This document shows positions 37,578 through 52,600 of a DNA stretch of 64,000 nt, piece by piece. The notes under the pieces were generated by a model. It made no database searches. It had not been told where the DNA came from and saw only the letters and a list, made by a program, of their open reading frames with translations. Source of the DNA: Trichoplusia ni (taxonomy: Eukaryota > Arthropoda > Insecta > Lepidoptera > Noctuidae); contig NC_039492.1 of assembly GCF_003590095.1 (NCBI RefSeq), positions 10,726,001 through 10,790,000 of the forward strand, in the 5' to 3' direction. A program made the position numbers and the translations under genes. Numbering within the stretch: position 1 is the stretch's first letter; the number at the start of each line of letters is the position of its first letter.

Positions 37578-37693
37578 ACGCATATGATATTAATGTTTTC
37601 AGATAAAAGTACAGTTGCCGATGTTATTCGTTCTTATTATTTTGTTTGATTATTTCTAGCGATAAAACAGTATACAGTGTTTTTGTGATTAGT

Positions 37694-40600
37694 TTATTCT
37701 TCGCTCTGGCCTGCCGAGTCGAGGATGACTTCGAACGAGAAGGGTTGGAATAGATAACCCTCGCCGGCGTAGAACTTGCTCTGGAACTCAACCCTGGGTG
37801 GAAAATAGTTGTGTTAAATTTTGTTACAATATTTAAACAGTCCACTGCCTGATTATAATCTGTATTTCTTCAAGTGTTTCGTTTCTAAATCTTATTAAAA
37901 CTATTTTTTTGTTGTATTAAATAAACAAGCTATATTTTGACTGATTGCACGGATAGCCTACCTAACCATAGAGTGGTTGAGGTTACCACACCAAATCCAC
38001 TGTGTGCGACGTGTCGCGGGTTCGATCCCCGCGTCGGACAAGCATTTGTGTGATCCACGAATGCTTGTTCTGAGGCTGGGTGTCTTTGTGCACGTTATTT
38101 GTATGTTTGTAAAAGCCCCCGCGACACAACGATTAAATTCCTTTTTTTTAAGTATTCCTATAGCTTAGGTTACGTTATACAGTAGCAGGTATACGCACCA
38201 GTGCAGACGCAGCGTGTGCAGGAAGGCGGACAGACCCTCCATGAGCACGAGGATGGACACGGAGATGGCGGCCCAGCCCGCGAACACCACGTACAGGAAG
38301 ATGCCGCCCTGGAAGTCCGTCGACATCAGACCTGCCGGCGGGGAACACAGGATTAATAAAAATACAGGTTGAAGACGTATTTGTAAGAAATACTAGTAAT
38401 AAACAAAATTTCAATAAAAACTAATCTTCTTGACTTGTTTTTTAACTTGATCATCACGATTTTTTTATTCATCTCTTTTCTTTGGTTATGGCCGGTAAGC
38501 TGTTGCAGCGTACGTAGTGTTTACCTTTCCTGAGCAGCATGTTCCAGGCGACCTCTGCCAGCTGCGCGTGCGCCAGCGACAGCGCCCACAGGCGCAGGTA
38601 CGACGCCGTGTGCGACACGCTGCCCAACACGTACTCGATCGTGTGGATGCCCTGCGACACACCGGATGCTTACACATTGTACAAGGTAAAGTTGTATCGA
38701 TACAGTTGTTATAATAGTTATAATTTTGTAGTATAATGAAGGAAGGACAATTGTTCGACAAAAATAATAAGACCTGTGCCTTACATTGACGTTAGGATGC
38801 GCAGAGGCGCTTGAACAATGGCAATTAATAGGCTTAAGAACTCATAGTAAAGATATAGTCGCCTTAGAAAACAAAACAGTTAGGATGTAGGTATAAGTGT
38901 AATACCTGGTGTATGAAGACCTCGGTGATGTCCTCGTCGTGCTGCGCGTGGGCGGGCGCGGCGGCCCCGGCGGCGGCCCCGGCCGCGGCCCCGTTCTCCG
39001 CGGCGCCCTCCACGGCCACGTGGCCTTGGCGCTGCGACACCACACACGTGTTACTTGTGTAAACACATGTTATTACACGAAAAGAAATAACTGACTAAAA
39101 GAATTGCTTACCGCCAGCTATCCATGTGGGAGCATTAAAATAGGAAGGACAAGTTAATAAAAAAGGCTTTACCAAAAACATTTTTTGTCATTACGTAAGG
39201 AGACCGTCAGATTACCTGATAGATTTATGAAAAAAAAACGAAATAGGTTTAACTGTTTTTTTTGTTAAGTATTACAAGTATACGAATGAATAGTACTTAC
39301 AGCCCTCTGCTTCTGCTCCTTCATGATGAAGTAGGGTTTGCCGAACAGCATGACCGGCACGCACATCAGAGCCACGATCACGAAGAACTAAAGGAAATAA
39401 ACCCAGATATCATTACAATAAAGCTCAGTATCATTTACATTCTACTGTCAACAGAAACTGCTATGACTCATAATAATATGTAATTTCAATTATTTACCAT
39501 TGAAATTTAACGTGAGGAGAGGAGCTCGTGGCTAAGCTATAACCACAAGTGAATCGATCACAGGTTAAGCTATGCTTGACGCGGTTGTTCCGGGGTGGGT
39601 GACTATCTTTGTCATAACGAGTTCCTCCGTGTTTCGGAAGGCACGTTAAATTGTGGGTCCCGGCTGTTATTCCTACTTCTTTGACAGTCGTTACAAGGTA
39701 GTCAGAAGCTTGAAGAGTCTGACAACCAGTCTAACCAAGGGGTATCGTATTGCCCAGGTAACTGGGTTGAGGAGGTCAGATAGGCCGTCGGTCCTTGTAA
39801 AACACTGGTACTTAGCTGAAACCGGTTAGACTGGTAGCCGACCCCAACATAGTTGGGAAAAGGCTAGGCCGATGATGACCATTGAAATTTAACGTCCAGA
39901 AGAGCTTCAACGAATAAATTTGATTTGTTTAATAATGTTTAACACATAATATTACTTACTCTACTAAATGTATAAACAACCGTTATTATAATAATAATTA
40001 CCTTCTGCAGACCCATCTGTCCGGCGTACATGACGTCGTCACAAACGGGGCGCGTGTTGGCGTCGTGCTTGAACAGCATCATGTTGATGAACGTGATCAG
40101 GATAGAGGGCGCGCAGTACGCACTCGTCTTCACGATCTCTGTCATAGTTGTACACAAGTGTTAGTTTGATGGTAATATAGAGAACACATGTAACTTGGCT
40201 GGTTCTGTGTATGCATGCTTTGGTCTTGCATCTGTATTATCTTCGCTGTAATAATATTAAACTTTTACGAATATTGTGGATTAACTCATTTTAATTCTCA
40301 TTGTTTTAACTGGCAAAAGGCGCAGTTCCTTTCATCTCCCGCAATGTTTGATATTTTTAGGTAACAAGCCAACATTTTTATACTGGGGCATGGAATTCTG
40401 TGTATTGTATAGGCCATATATAGTGTAGCAATGTCCTTACCAGGGTCGTTGCTACCGAAGCTGCCGGGCGTGGGTCCGTACGAGGTCCACTTGATGAACA
40501 TGAGCAGCACCATGTAGAAGAACAGCAGCGTCAGGAACATGATCTGAGGGATGAACTCCACGTAGATGCTGATGCGACGCTTGAAGTAACTGAAAAAAAA

Positions 40601-43600
40601 TATCAATTTTTTATACGGGAAGTTGGCGGAAAATAAATTTTGACTATGGAATATTCGAGAACGAACAAGACTCGTGAGTGCTGTTGAAATATATAATCTC
40701 TCACTCGATAGGACTTGTTCGACATCTACTTTACCATTCATAATGGCGTAAGAAGAAATCCTTTAATTTTACTAATGATTATTAGGTACAAGTATAGTGA
40801 GTATTGAGTATTGAGTACAAAACAATTATCGTGTTCCCCGACCAGTTTTATGGAGGTACTTTGATAAGACTGTAAGTATTGAACATTTTTGTAAAAATTG
40901 AAATCAATTAGCAAAGTACTTGGTACTCACATGTGGTTCCAGAGTGACAGAGAGACACCAAACAACATGTGGAACACGCCGATGATGATGGAGATCTTCA
41001 TCTTGTACGCGTTCATGAAGATAATCTTGTTTGCTTCAGCCAGCTGTAACAAGACAATATGATAAGTATCCGCCAGTACCGGTACATAAAGTAATGGTTT
41101 ATGGCCATTTATAAGGAATTAAGGTAAAGTAAACAACCTCAGGAATTTGCTACGTTTTGTAGAGTTTTTAGGTAAATTGAAAGTTTACGACTAAGCGCTG
41201 ATGTTTTCACAAATCAATGTAAATTGTTATTTAAGTGGTATCATATCATTACTGACCTGCCAAACAGGATCGATACCGAAGGGGTATGGGGTCTGCAGGT
41301 AGTCGTCGGAGTCAGGGTTGAGCTGCAGCAGCTTGTTGGACTGCAGCGTGGACTCGTTGTAGTTGGTGCGCCACGAGGAGCCGAAGATGTTCAGACTCTT
41401 CGAGAAGATGTCGTTGTAGATGATGCCCGTGTACATTGAGAACAGACCCATGAGCAGAATGATGTAGCGACCGCCGAAGAAGATGTTCCAGATCTGGTGG
41501 CATTAATAAACATTGGCTGCATAAATAAATATAAAAAAAAATATAATTAAAGGAGAAAAAATATCAACTGAAAATTAAGACCAATTTAAAAGATTGGAGA
41601 AACGAAACAAAGAGCACGTCTTGCAAATAAATTAAAAATATAGATCCAGAATAAAATTGATGATTGTTTTTTTTGTCCAAAGCCTTTTTTACTCCATACC
41701 ATATGTTTATAACTTAGTTGATTATACGCAAACTGACCTCGCTGTCGATCTTCTTGGCCTGCAGCGGCTTCTCCTTGTAGCACATCCAGAAGCCGAAGGC
41801 GGCCATGAGCGCGCCGTGGCCGAGGTCACCGAACATCACCGCGAACAGGAACGGGAACGTTATTATCGTGTACGGCGCTGTGGGAGAGACCAACATGTTG
41901 TAGTATGTTGATAAGGTAAGGAAACTTCTAAATTATTACTTTTTTTTCTCCAGCTTAAAAGCTTCCGCTTATCTCTTTTGAGACACGAACACGACTAATG
42001 GCCAAAAAAAAATTAAACACAAGAAATAAACAATACAACCCCTTAAAATCAGTGACGAAACGATTTTAAGCTTGTTTATACTGTACGTTGATAAGTAACC
42101 CCACAATCAGTTCTTTTCTTTACCATTAATCCGAGACATTAATTACTGTTGACGAGACACCCCTTTCTGTCTAAAGCTATGAAGATTGATGTATATATGA
42201 TGTACATACCAGGGTTGACTTCTCTGTATGTGGCCACACCATAAGCGTAGATGAGGTTCTGGAAGGCGGACGTGAACTTGTTGTTACGGTTGTACGTCGG
42301 CGGGTCCTCGAGCGTTTCCATGCGGTTCAAGATCGGAGGCACCGAGCTGCCGCTGCGTTCCTGATGGTGGAAGATAAATTATTGCAGGATCGTTAAGGGA
42401 ACTTATTCTTATGAATAGGACTGACAAGTAGTAAATTTGATAAGACATTAATAAAAACTAAAAAAATTAATAGTATGATGAACACACCCAAAGTTACATT
42501 GCCAGCCATGCTTCTGGGGATAACACATGCCCATCACTTGCGTAGGGTCTACAAATCAACATTAGAGCATGATGAAATGTAAAAGTTGGGCATTGGAGTC
42601 AGATATCCTTTAAATTCTATCATACTATAAGACACAAGCGCTGAAAGACTTCACAAAATTTTCATACTAAAATTACGCGCGAAAATGAAACAGCTCGAGT
42701 GAAACAAAACATGTTTCATTTAACGTACCGTTCCCCTCCTCAGAGCCAGCTGTATAGTCTCCAGGTCCAGCGCGGGCACCCAGCACTCAGCGATGAGACA
42801 CTTCTGCGTGACATCCAAGTTGAACAGGTTCAGCGTGTGGTAGATAGCCTTGATCTTGCGCACCTTCACGAACCAGTTCTTGATGTTCTTAGCGGCGGCG
42901 ACCAACACGCGGTGACGGTGGTCCTGGGTCTGACCCAATACCTGTGGAAGAAGGGGTCAAGATTTAGTGGTTGTGGAAACAAGTGCTTAGCATAATCTCT
43001 TTTAACTTCATATGCGGTATGGATTTCAAAGCTAGGAAAAACTGGCTGAAAAATTTTCTGTTTGCGTTTTGCTTTTACAACTCTGATTGCTTACTTACTT
43101 CACGTGAGTTCAATGAAACATATTTTTAGATTTAAAGTACTAATACTCTACAACTCCTAAGATAAGAGTAATGCAGTTTAATAAGCTTGCTAAGCACATA
43201 TCTAAATATTTGTTAGGATAGGTTAGTGCACCGCCGAAACGCAGAGTGGCTGCGTCAAAACGTCTCGGAACAAACAATCGCCGAAATCTAACGTTAATAC
43301 TTTGTGTAAGCAATTTCATGGATATTGCTAATCCCTTTACAGTGGAGGATCAATGCTAACGAGGTGTTATAAAAGGTGTAATATGACAGATATTAAGAAT
43401 AGTAACCGCGTGAGGGTTAAATGGTAATTTGTCACGTGTAAGTGAAAAAATTACATGTATATAGGAAGAGTTTGGGGACATAATACAAATATTCCTTCCT
43501 GTAAAGAAAAACTATTCCAAATAGTTTTTCTTTACAGGAAGTTCTTTAAGTAAGGGACCCAAAAACGTAACTTTCAAAAACATTGTGCTTTTTCGGATTT

Positions 43601-46600
43601 GTATTATTTATATTAACCTATTTGCTGTTCCACTGTAAATAAGTGTGAAAGCAAATTGCCGAGCTAGTGCTAGAAGACATCAATTTTATTTACACGTTAC
43701 TTTGGTAATTGTAACGTTGTAGTAAAGTTTAACAAAAAATAGTTTTCTAAATCGTAAGAACTAAAGACACACGTGAACTATCTGAAATAGATAATCAATT
43801 CATGCTGGAACTTCGATGTAATCCTTATTTATCTGCCATTCCTTTACTTTAACAATAAGTAAGGAAAGCGACGCGGTCAGCATAGTATGCACTGACTCAG
43901 CCAGTACGGGAGCACGGACGATGCCAATGACGACAGCAGACCCCCCACCCGCGCCACCGGCGTCGCCGGCCCCACCGCCGCTCACGGCGCGGGCGCGACG
44001 CTACGCAGCGAGATGCGCGGCCGCTGACGTCAGTTCGACTCGCGATCCCGCCGCGTCTGCTCATGATTAAGGACTCCGGTTGGGTCCGAAACTAGTCGGG
44101 CTACCCCGATAAATACGCGTGAGTAAACCGTTACATCATTTAATAATAAGTGTGAAATAATAATGTAAAGCAAATACATGTTCCATGTGAACAATACTCC
44201 TCATATTATAAAATCGAACATGACACCTCTGTCCAAACGCTTTATCTATATGGAACAGATGATATCACTAACCATGAATGGTTTCGATAATGGTCTCGGA
44301 ACAATAGCGAAGGCTATCACAGAACTAGTACCGTCAACCCTAAAGGCAAATTTAGACGAGGCGAGAAGTGTCCCACAAGTTGCAATACATTGCGGAGTCG
44401 AACAGTTTTGGTATCAAGTGACAATATAATTGCCGGTAATGTATCGCAACTCGGCAATATTCTCGCCTCGGCTAAATGATACTTAAAGCGTTGCTGAGGG
44501 ACAATATTAGAATAAATTGGAATTAATTCTTAATAAAGATAATTTGTCTTTTAATACAAGACATTATGTACAAGAAATTGTGTTAATGTTTTTAGATTAG
44601 AGTTTTTATAAATTATAATGCTTTTGTATTTAATGGAAAGCATTTAGTGGTAAGTTACAGGTACTATTCCATTTTATTTTTTATTTGATACTTCGTCGAC
44701 GGCATTTACTGTTCAGGATCGAGACTTCAATGTTACATACTCCTTCACAAGTATCCTTTAAAGGTAAGGACTGATACCCACCTCATTATAACTACAGCAT
44801 CAATTAAACAATGCAAGTACTCCAATCTATACGACGGACATTCAAAACTAGCTTAATAAGACAATTACCATTACTCTCGCTAAATCATCATCATGATCAT
44901 CATTAAGTAGATTGTTGGTGATTACGACAATTATGCGGTAATCCCTGAGCCTATTACCGCCGTATAAATAACTCCATCAACGCGCACGCGCTGAAGACCC
45001 CACGGCTGCTTAGATCGAGGAAACATTGTACGGAAATATACGGGACGACCTTTTCTAAGAATAGCGTATGTATGAGTGCGTTAAATATGATACGTCATTA
45101 GAGTGTTTCGTAACGGGATTTAGAGTACTGAATGATTCTAGGATAAGATAGTCCTTAGTAATTTTTTGGTTTGTAACAAAGTATTGTAAATATACTTTTG
45201 AAAGCCTATAATCCGAAAAAAACTACGTCTATATTCCGCTTCTGATATACTATTAGATACATTTAGACGAAAATGAGCTATAACATATAAGGAAAATATA
45301 AATTACCGTGTTAAGATCTTCGATTCTGGTCATGACTCCCATGGCCATCTCCCTCCTGTCGGCGGGCGCCTCGGGGCAGGGGTACAGCGTCGCGCGGAAA
45401 CCCTCGCAGATTTTCTTCACGCGGGTCTTCAGCTGGTCTCCTTGGAAGAAGATGATGAACACCGACTTGTACACCTGGTCGGACTGGAACAACGGATTGA
45501 TGGGGTTAGATATAAAGGGCAATAACCTAGATGATATTTTGTAGCATAGTTTAATTAAAGTAATTTAAGGAGGAATTACAAGGTGCAATATGGGGACGAA
45601 AAGATTACAAAAAGGACAAATCGTATCAGGTGAGAAAATCGATCCAAAAAACTTGTAAATACTCTTCTAGATACTGATTTGCTTTCGGATTTAAAAAGTT
45701 CAACTGCTCAAAAAGGAAAGTTGTTCCTGGCAGTTCATATTCAAGGAAAATTGAGACCATCACAAGTTTGATTGCGATAGCATGATAAACCCTAATATAA
45801 TCGATAGTGAGGATCTAAATACTGTCGATCTAAACAATGACACCGCTTATCCTTCGAGGTTCTCATTAAGCTGATCATTTTATCCGTGACAAATAAATTG
45901 TTTAAGTGCTTCGCTAATTGAGGAAACAAACCTCTTACGATCGATAAGAGATCTGTGTACCGTTGTAAATCAATTTCAGTAATTTATTGCCATGCCTCAA
46001 GTTCGAGGACACTGCAGTCACGAGCAAGAAATTCACTCAAATTAATAAGCTACAGGAAGGACACTGGAAAACTATCAAACCTTTGCTCCTTTGCTGTAGT
46101 AGTAACAGATTTTTATACTTTTGATTCATCCATTAAAAAGGTTAAAGGTTAGGAGTAAATTATTATTTGTTTCACCGATTGTCCTAAAAAGATTGCAAGT
46201 GACTATACAATGGTATCTTAAAAAATATACGACAGTTTATTTTTGTTTTATTCTAGGAAAGATAAACAAATATCCAAATTTTATTTTGATGCGCAGATAA
46301 CAGCAGAAATCGTGATAGTATTTTGTTGTTACACAATGGATTTCAGTTATTTTAAAGTAGCAGTGTATTATACTTACAGAAGAGGGATCTTCCAACGGCG
46401 TGTCAATCTCGGCCTGTCGGAGGAACACATTTCCCCTGCAGGCGCGCCATAACATGCGCTCGAAAGCGGGGATACGCTCACGGAGAATCACTCCAGCCAC
46501 GAAACTATACAAAAATCAGAATTAGCAATAGTCCATAGCTAAAGCAGAAAAAAGCGCTTTACTCGTTATTTTTCTAAAACCGAAAGCACTAATTCTGCTG

Positions 46601-49600
46601 CATTGCCAAAACTACCGGATGCGGGATGAAATCATGAACTCTCAGTCCAAAATATACAGTCCATATTTCACAAGCAACTATATTGGCCTTTGATTAAATA
46701 AAGGGTATCTCAAAACGGTGACGAAAGAACTTCATTGCATATCTTTACAAAACTTCCGCACGTAAAATAAGATAAAAAAATATACAAACATTGATATATC
46801 TAAAGATCGCGAGATATCTGAAGTTCTCCTGTCAGCCAACCATGACTCAAAAGGCAATGAATATAGGAAAATTATGCCCAAATATACAATAGACCACAAT
46901 GTGGTGGAATTTTGATGGATTTTGTCTATACTATACTACTAGACTAAGAAAAAATAAACAAAACGCAGTCTGTAAATAACATTGATAAATTAGTGACAAT
47001 TTCGGAATTAAAACTGCAAACAAAACTGACATGTCACAATTACCCGCTCGTCAGACTCTTCACCTAAAGTATTTTTAATCTTAATTAAATATGCCGTGTT
47101 GGTCAAAACAGAATCATATGAAATCTTTACAAATACTCGACTGTGTGAAGTTGTTCGGCGAGTGGGTATCGTGAAAAAATATTTTTGTGACATAATTTAT
47201 TTACAAACTGCTTGTATTTCAGGAGACATTGAAATTTAAAAACATTTTGAAAATGTTCGCTATATTTAACATATTATCACGAGATGCATTGAAATCGGTC
47301 GCACGTGTCTTGTCAAACTCTGAGCATGAAATTATTATTGTCGGTCAACGAGTCCCTACATTTAAAGACATGACTACGTATCCAATAAAGTCTTACATAA
47401 TGAGACCTACGTACACAATCATATTATTATCAATCGATCGCCTACGATGAGACTACCTATTTTTAAACACAAACGCTATTGCGACTACGTATCGCGTATT
47501 GCGGATATTTTAATATTTAGTATAAACTATAAATTTATTAACACTGGGATGTAATAAACTGACAGTTTAGTGCAGGCATGCTTTTGTTCCATGATATCCA
47601 AATAACATTTGTGGTGGAGAATAATTAAAGCAATAAACCTGTACCGCATTGACATGCGTCATATGACCTCAACTTTTACGACATGCTCCTGCATTTGTTT
47701 AAGAGCACCTCTTATGAATCAAAATACATACACAAAGGTAAATTTACCCATTCGAGATACGCTCAAATCTCTACGTATCTTAAATACTTGATGTAATTCA
47801 TGGAATTTTGCGCCATTTATCATTTCCAGAATCAAAGCGACGTTTCGTGACGTCAGAGATACAACAGATCATGCAGCCCGGCGATGCTAATGGTTGCGAT
47901 TCCGAGATAAGATTCAAATCTCAACTGTCATCATTTTTCCATTGCTAATATAAGCGATAATAGAATACTCGTAATGGGTGTTGTATCTACAAACAAAAGA
48001 TTTGATAACTACGATATGATAGTATACAGCCTATATAGGTAGTAGATTTTTCATCACTATTTTTAGTTCTGTTCCATAATGAAATAAATTGCCAGAACAT
48101 TAGCCTGATTTTGTTTCTTCTCACATACTACGTACACTTCTTAATTCATTGTAATGAGTTAAATGACCGCATTAATTCTTACTACCTTACATTACATTAT
48201 TGAAAGTCGCAACATCATATTACTTAGTGTAGTTTAGAAAAATGTCATAAACTTTATTTAATCATAACCCTCTCTCTCTACTTCTCAGGATGATTTCCCA
48301 ACAGCTAATTCAGGCAAATCTAAAGTGAGGTATATAAAACAAATATGACAGCTACTTTAATCTTCTTGTTTGCAGATGTTTTCTTTTCATAATTCATCCT
48401 TTTTATCTGGCTAATCTAGCTTCTTCCGCATAAATATAATAAAAGTATGCTTGTTATTCTTATAAACCAAACACCGGTATTTTTTTCATCTTTATCTATG
48501 GTTAAGTTTTCTACAGCTAATACATTTTTGGACAGGATTTTTTTGTCTATTGTTACTAATTTCAGTAATTATTCGATATTTGCACGTGGCAACACCAAAT
48601 TCGTTGTTCGTACTGTACTGCATTAATGTACAAAAAGATATGTATGATATTTATTGTTCGTGAGTGAAGCATAGCCGTTCCGCCTAACGTTATGGCTGGC
48701 TTGAGAACCATGCATCACTGTATGAATTTTATTGCTTCTTAACAATGAAATATGAGGAAAACTACAGGGAAACTAGAAATCGCTATTTGCATTTCTGTTT
48801 CGAAATAAAACGAGCACCGCTTAACAACAATGTAATTATGTTCGGATTAAGAAGGACAGGTTTTTAAATTGGTACATAATCTTTCGTTAATAGCTTAGGC
48901 AAATAAGATGTTACCTTTAATTTAGACGTTGGCTTAATCTTAGTTTTACGGCCATAATTGTGTTGTCAGAGGACTCATGACATAATTGTTACTTATAGAC
49001 CATGTGTACCGCGATCATCCTTATTTAGGCGTTGTGACGTAACAGTATTACAGCCCTTTACAATGATACGTATCAACAAAAACTTTACAATGATCTTAGC
49101 TGGTAATTAACTGAGAGAAGAGTTTATTAAATTGTCCATTGTCATACGTCAATTATAAGTTTTTCGCACAATCATTATCGGGCGTGTAGCCCATAGTGGG
49201 CGTGAATTTTTTTTGTATGCTCGAGTGACAAGGCACTCTTTTTTTATTTAGACTTTAAATTAAGTCTAATTTACAACCAACAGTGACCAAGCGTGTTGCT
49301 ATTCTTCATATCTCCTCTGTTATGGAAAGAGCTGATTCCTAAATATACCTTTTATTTGTCTTCCTAATTGTATATTTGTATACAAGTAAACGTTTCAATA
49401 TCGTTTATAATATTGTTTGTTTTACCTCAAAGCAAACGGACTTTTAGTGTCGGTTTTACATTTTATGATGCATTAACTTCTAGCTTTATTGTGTGTAAGT
49501 AAATGAACGCATTTGCGTTCCCTTGACCTTAACTGTAATCATAGTATGCGGGTATAGTTTGTGGGGACCTAACAGTAATCAAATGAAGACACAGTATTTG

Positions 49601-52600
49601 TCATTCTCATGGACAAAAAACCCAGCTAAATATAGAAACCATTTAAATGTTAGGCGGTCACGGTTTGCAAACTTTTTGCAGCCTGGGAATTTTACAACCA
49701 ACCCAAATATAAACAAATTCAAGGAAACTCCTCGAGCATGCGAGTTCTTCAAATGGAAAGTGTGTTCAACGTTTATCACCAACAATCTTCATTGCGTTTA
49801 TAATTCGCATAATTATTTACCATCACGTGAAATGAATGACTAACGTCTGCAAACTGTGATCGCGTAATCCGAACGGTTTATATTTCGTAATAACTGAAAA
49901 CGGTCCTAATCACATTGACATTCAAGTCATTTTTCTTTAAAAAGGCTTTGGGTAAAGATCATTAAACTCATACATATGACACTTCAGGGGATCTGTGTCG
50001 TTAAGAAAGCTGCTAAGAGGAAGGTGATTACAAATGTCAATAGTAAGGTTGAAGATTTAGGGTACAATTTAAATTGTCAAATGTTTTCACGTACAGATGA
50101 TGTAAGAGATAGTGGCGCCCGTCTCTTTGGCTGTATACCAAGTGGTCTGTCTGTCTGTGCACGTAAACGATGTAATTTATAGTTCTGGAGTCTGTCTGAA
50201 ACGTAATAAGTGGGAGTGTAATTGACGGTCGAGACTGTTTTAGTATTTTTTAAATATTCTGTCTGGGTTTGCTAAATAAAAACTGTATGTACGCAACTTG
50301 GCATAGTCGTTTGGCAAGTAAAGCATCATATAGAAGAGGAAGACCTGTTTGCATTAATTCATCTAATCTTAGTGAACAAAAACTCTGTAGCTATATTTAA
50401 AGACAAAAAGTTGTGACAAGTATATGTATAATAAGATAATATATAATAACTTAAATATAAAAATAACACTAGTCCGAAATTCAACGTGGGGAACGATTTC
50501 AAATGCGATCTTTTATCAAAAATACTCTTAACGCCATGAAAATCTCAAAAGATCCATCGTATCCGCTGCGAAACTTAATTCAATGTCTCCATACTGACAC
50601 TGAAATAGGGGTACATACAAACCCGTGTTATTCAAATGCCACCATAAAATATGTTGATAACGAATAATTTATTACGAGACATGTACCCGACTGTACTATT
50701 GTGATTTAATGTTATTTACATACACTATACCGTAATTGAGTTTTGTATTCAATCTTAGCCAGGTGTGTAATAGGCAGTCAAGGATTCGTAATGAATAGAC
50801 CAGTCCGATGGGCGTCCTTACACAATGTGGGTATGTAGGTAAATAGCTATTGAACGCTATTGCATACTTAATACATGCTGATTATACCCTAGTACCCTAG
50901 GCTATAAAATTTTAGACAAAAATATGGTAATAGTCCCTTGAGTAGTGTGACGGTGCGACCAGTTCTTAGAAAACCAAATATCGTATCATGTTACATGCGG
51001 TTTGGTGATTGGTTATTAATTAATGATTGGTGGCAGTTAGTCACAACTCATTATAAGTGCGACCCTACCTGTTCTGAACCAGTATACTTAAAATTCAAAG
51101 AACTTGTTGAAATACCCAAAATATCCCATAAATCTCTTTCTCTGTTGGAACTTTACATTATATTGGTACACCAATACCTACATTGTAATTATTATAATAG
51201 TTATTTTAATTACATAGAAGTGAAAAAGGATGCCGCTAAGGACAAACGTAACGTCGACATAATAACGGAATCATATTTGCTCTTTGATAAGTATAGTATA
51301 AACTTCTATACTACAATTTATAACGCTATTGTTATATAATCGTTCACATTGTCAACGAATCGAGGTTATCAGGTACGCACTAGTATTTATACAACGATAA
51401 AAAATGAAAAGGAAGTTTGTACAAAATCCGAATCTACCGGCATTTTAGAAGTGATATTATTGAACTTCTGGAAGCTTGAAAGCATACTACGCGGCTTAGA
51501 GCACCGAATATTTTTCATAATTGCAATTATAGTAGTTTAACAGGTTGTGGTCGGACCTCTGAAGGAATTTCACTATTCTTATCAAGATTGCGTTCTTCAT
51601 GTTGACCCAGTTCCACCTATTGATTTGTAGCTCCCAAGATAACCCAGATCCGAGCTAGGTTTCCTCATTTCTCAATTCGTTTATGGACCTATCACAGTTG
51701 ATTGAGATATCGGTACATGATTTGCCAAGACTATCAATCAAATGTGTTGAGGAACACTTGTTATGGCAATAGCTAAATCGAAATTATTGGAATAGAGTTC
51801 TGTAGGGATATAGTATAAAACATCATATTTATGGCCCGGTGCAATCAAAGAATATGATTGAAGACAAAATATACTGTCCGGTTTGGCTGAATTACACCAC
51901 AGCCTAACACTAGAGTTTTTTAAACATTTGGTAATCTGACTAAAGGAATGAATACCAAACAGTGAAACATGATTTCTAAAGATCAGAATATGTAGCAGAA
52001 ATATACGAACCAATGACTCAGGTAACCAAACGAATTGGCGAATTAGAATACTAGAATGCTTAAGATAAAATTCGAGAACGATTCGGAAATGAATTACCAT
52101 TTGCTAGAACAAGACATAATACATTTGAAGGTCAACAAACCGGGCGAGGCATCTAAACAAGTCTGGTGGCTTTCTAAGCGAGACAGCCTCAAGACACTCT
52201 TCGCCGTGAACTTGCTACAGATGTGACAGAGGCGATATTTTTTTACATCACCGGTAATATGTCAGTCACGAACGCTGTAGGTCGACGATCGGGTAACGGT
52301 ACATCAACAACATATTTATGATTCATATGTTTACGTGCACCAGAAAGTTGATCAACGAGAGTGTAATTCATTAAAATTTATGAAATGGATATGACTCCAT
52401 AATTTCTTGGGTTCTAAGAAGACGATGAAAAATTTACCTCTATTCGAATCACATGATTCGGCTATAAAGTGTATAGACAGGAAAGTCTTTATTAAAATAC
52501 ATTTACCTTGACGTTTTTACCCACAAACAGTAAATGATTCGCGGACTATTCCAATTGTTTCGTTCAAGCGCACTCTCTCTTTTAACATTAGTATGCAAAG

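Larger units (their letters stand above)
36649..37693. other. convergent intergenic region (JmjC / V-ATPase 3' sides)
   Basis: AT-rich 3' UTR sequence of two converging genes with several polyadenylation hexamers on both strands. No other feature seen. Confidence 0.6.

Noticed and set aside
40298..40741. 147-codon minus-strand frame
   Set aside because: It is V-ATPase exon 12 (40589-40441) with readthrough into both flanking introns, not a separate gene.
50938..51339. 133-codon plus-strand open frame in V-ATPase intron 4 (115 codons from its first ATG)
   Set aside because: At this base composition about one frame of this length is expected by chance in the window. The sequence is AT-rich, shows no family motif, and begins with TTG unless the internal ATG is used.
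51738..52100. 120-codon minus-strand frame
   Set aside because: Rich in Phe/Leu/Ile as expected from AT-rich DNA; no domain, no plausible splice context; chance length.
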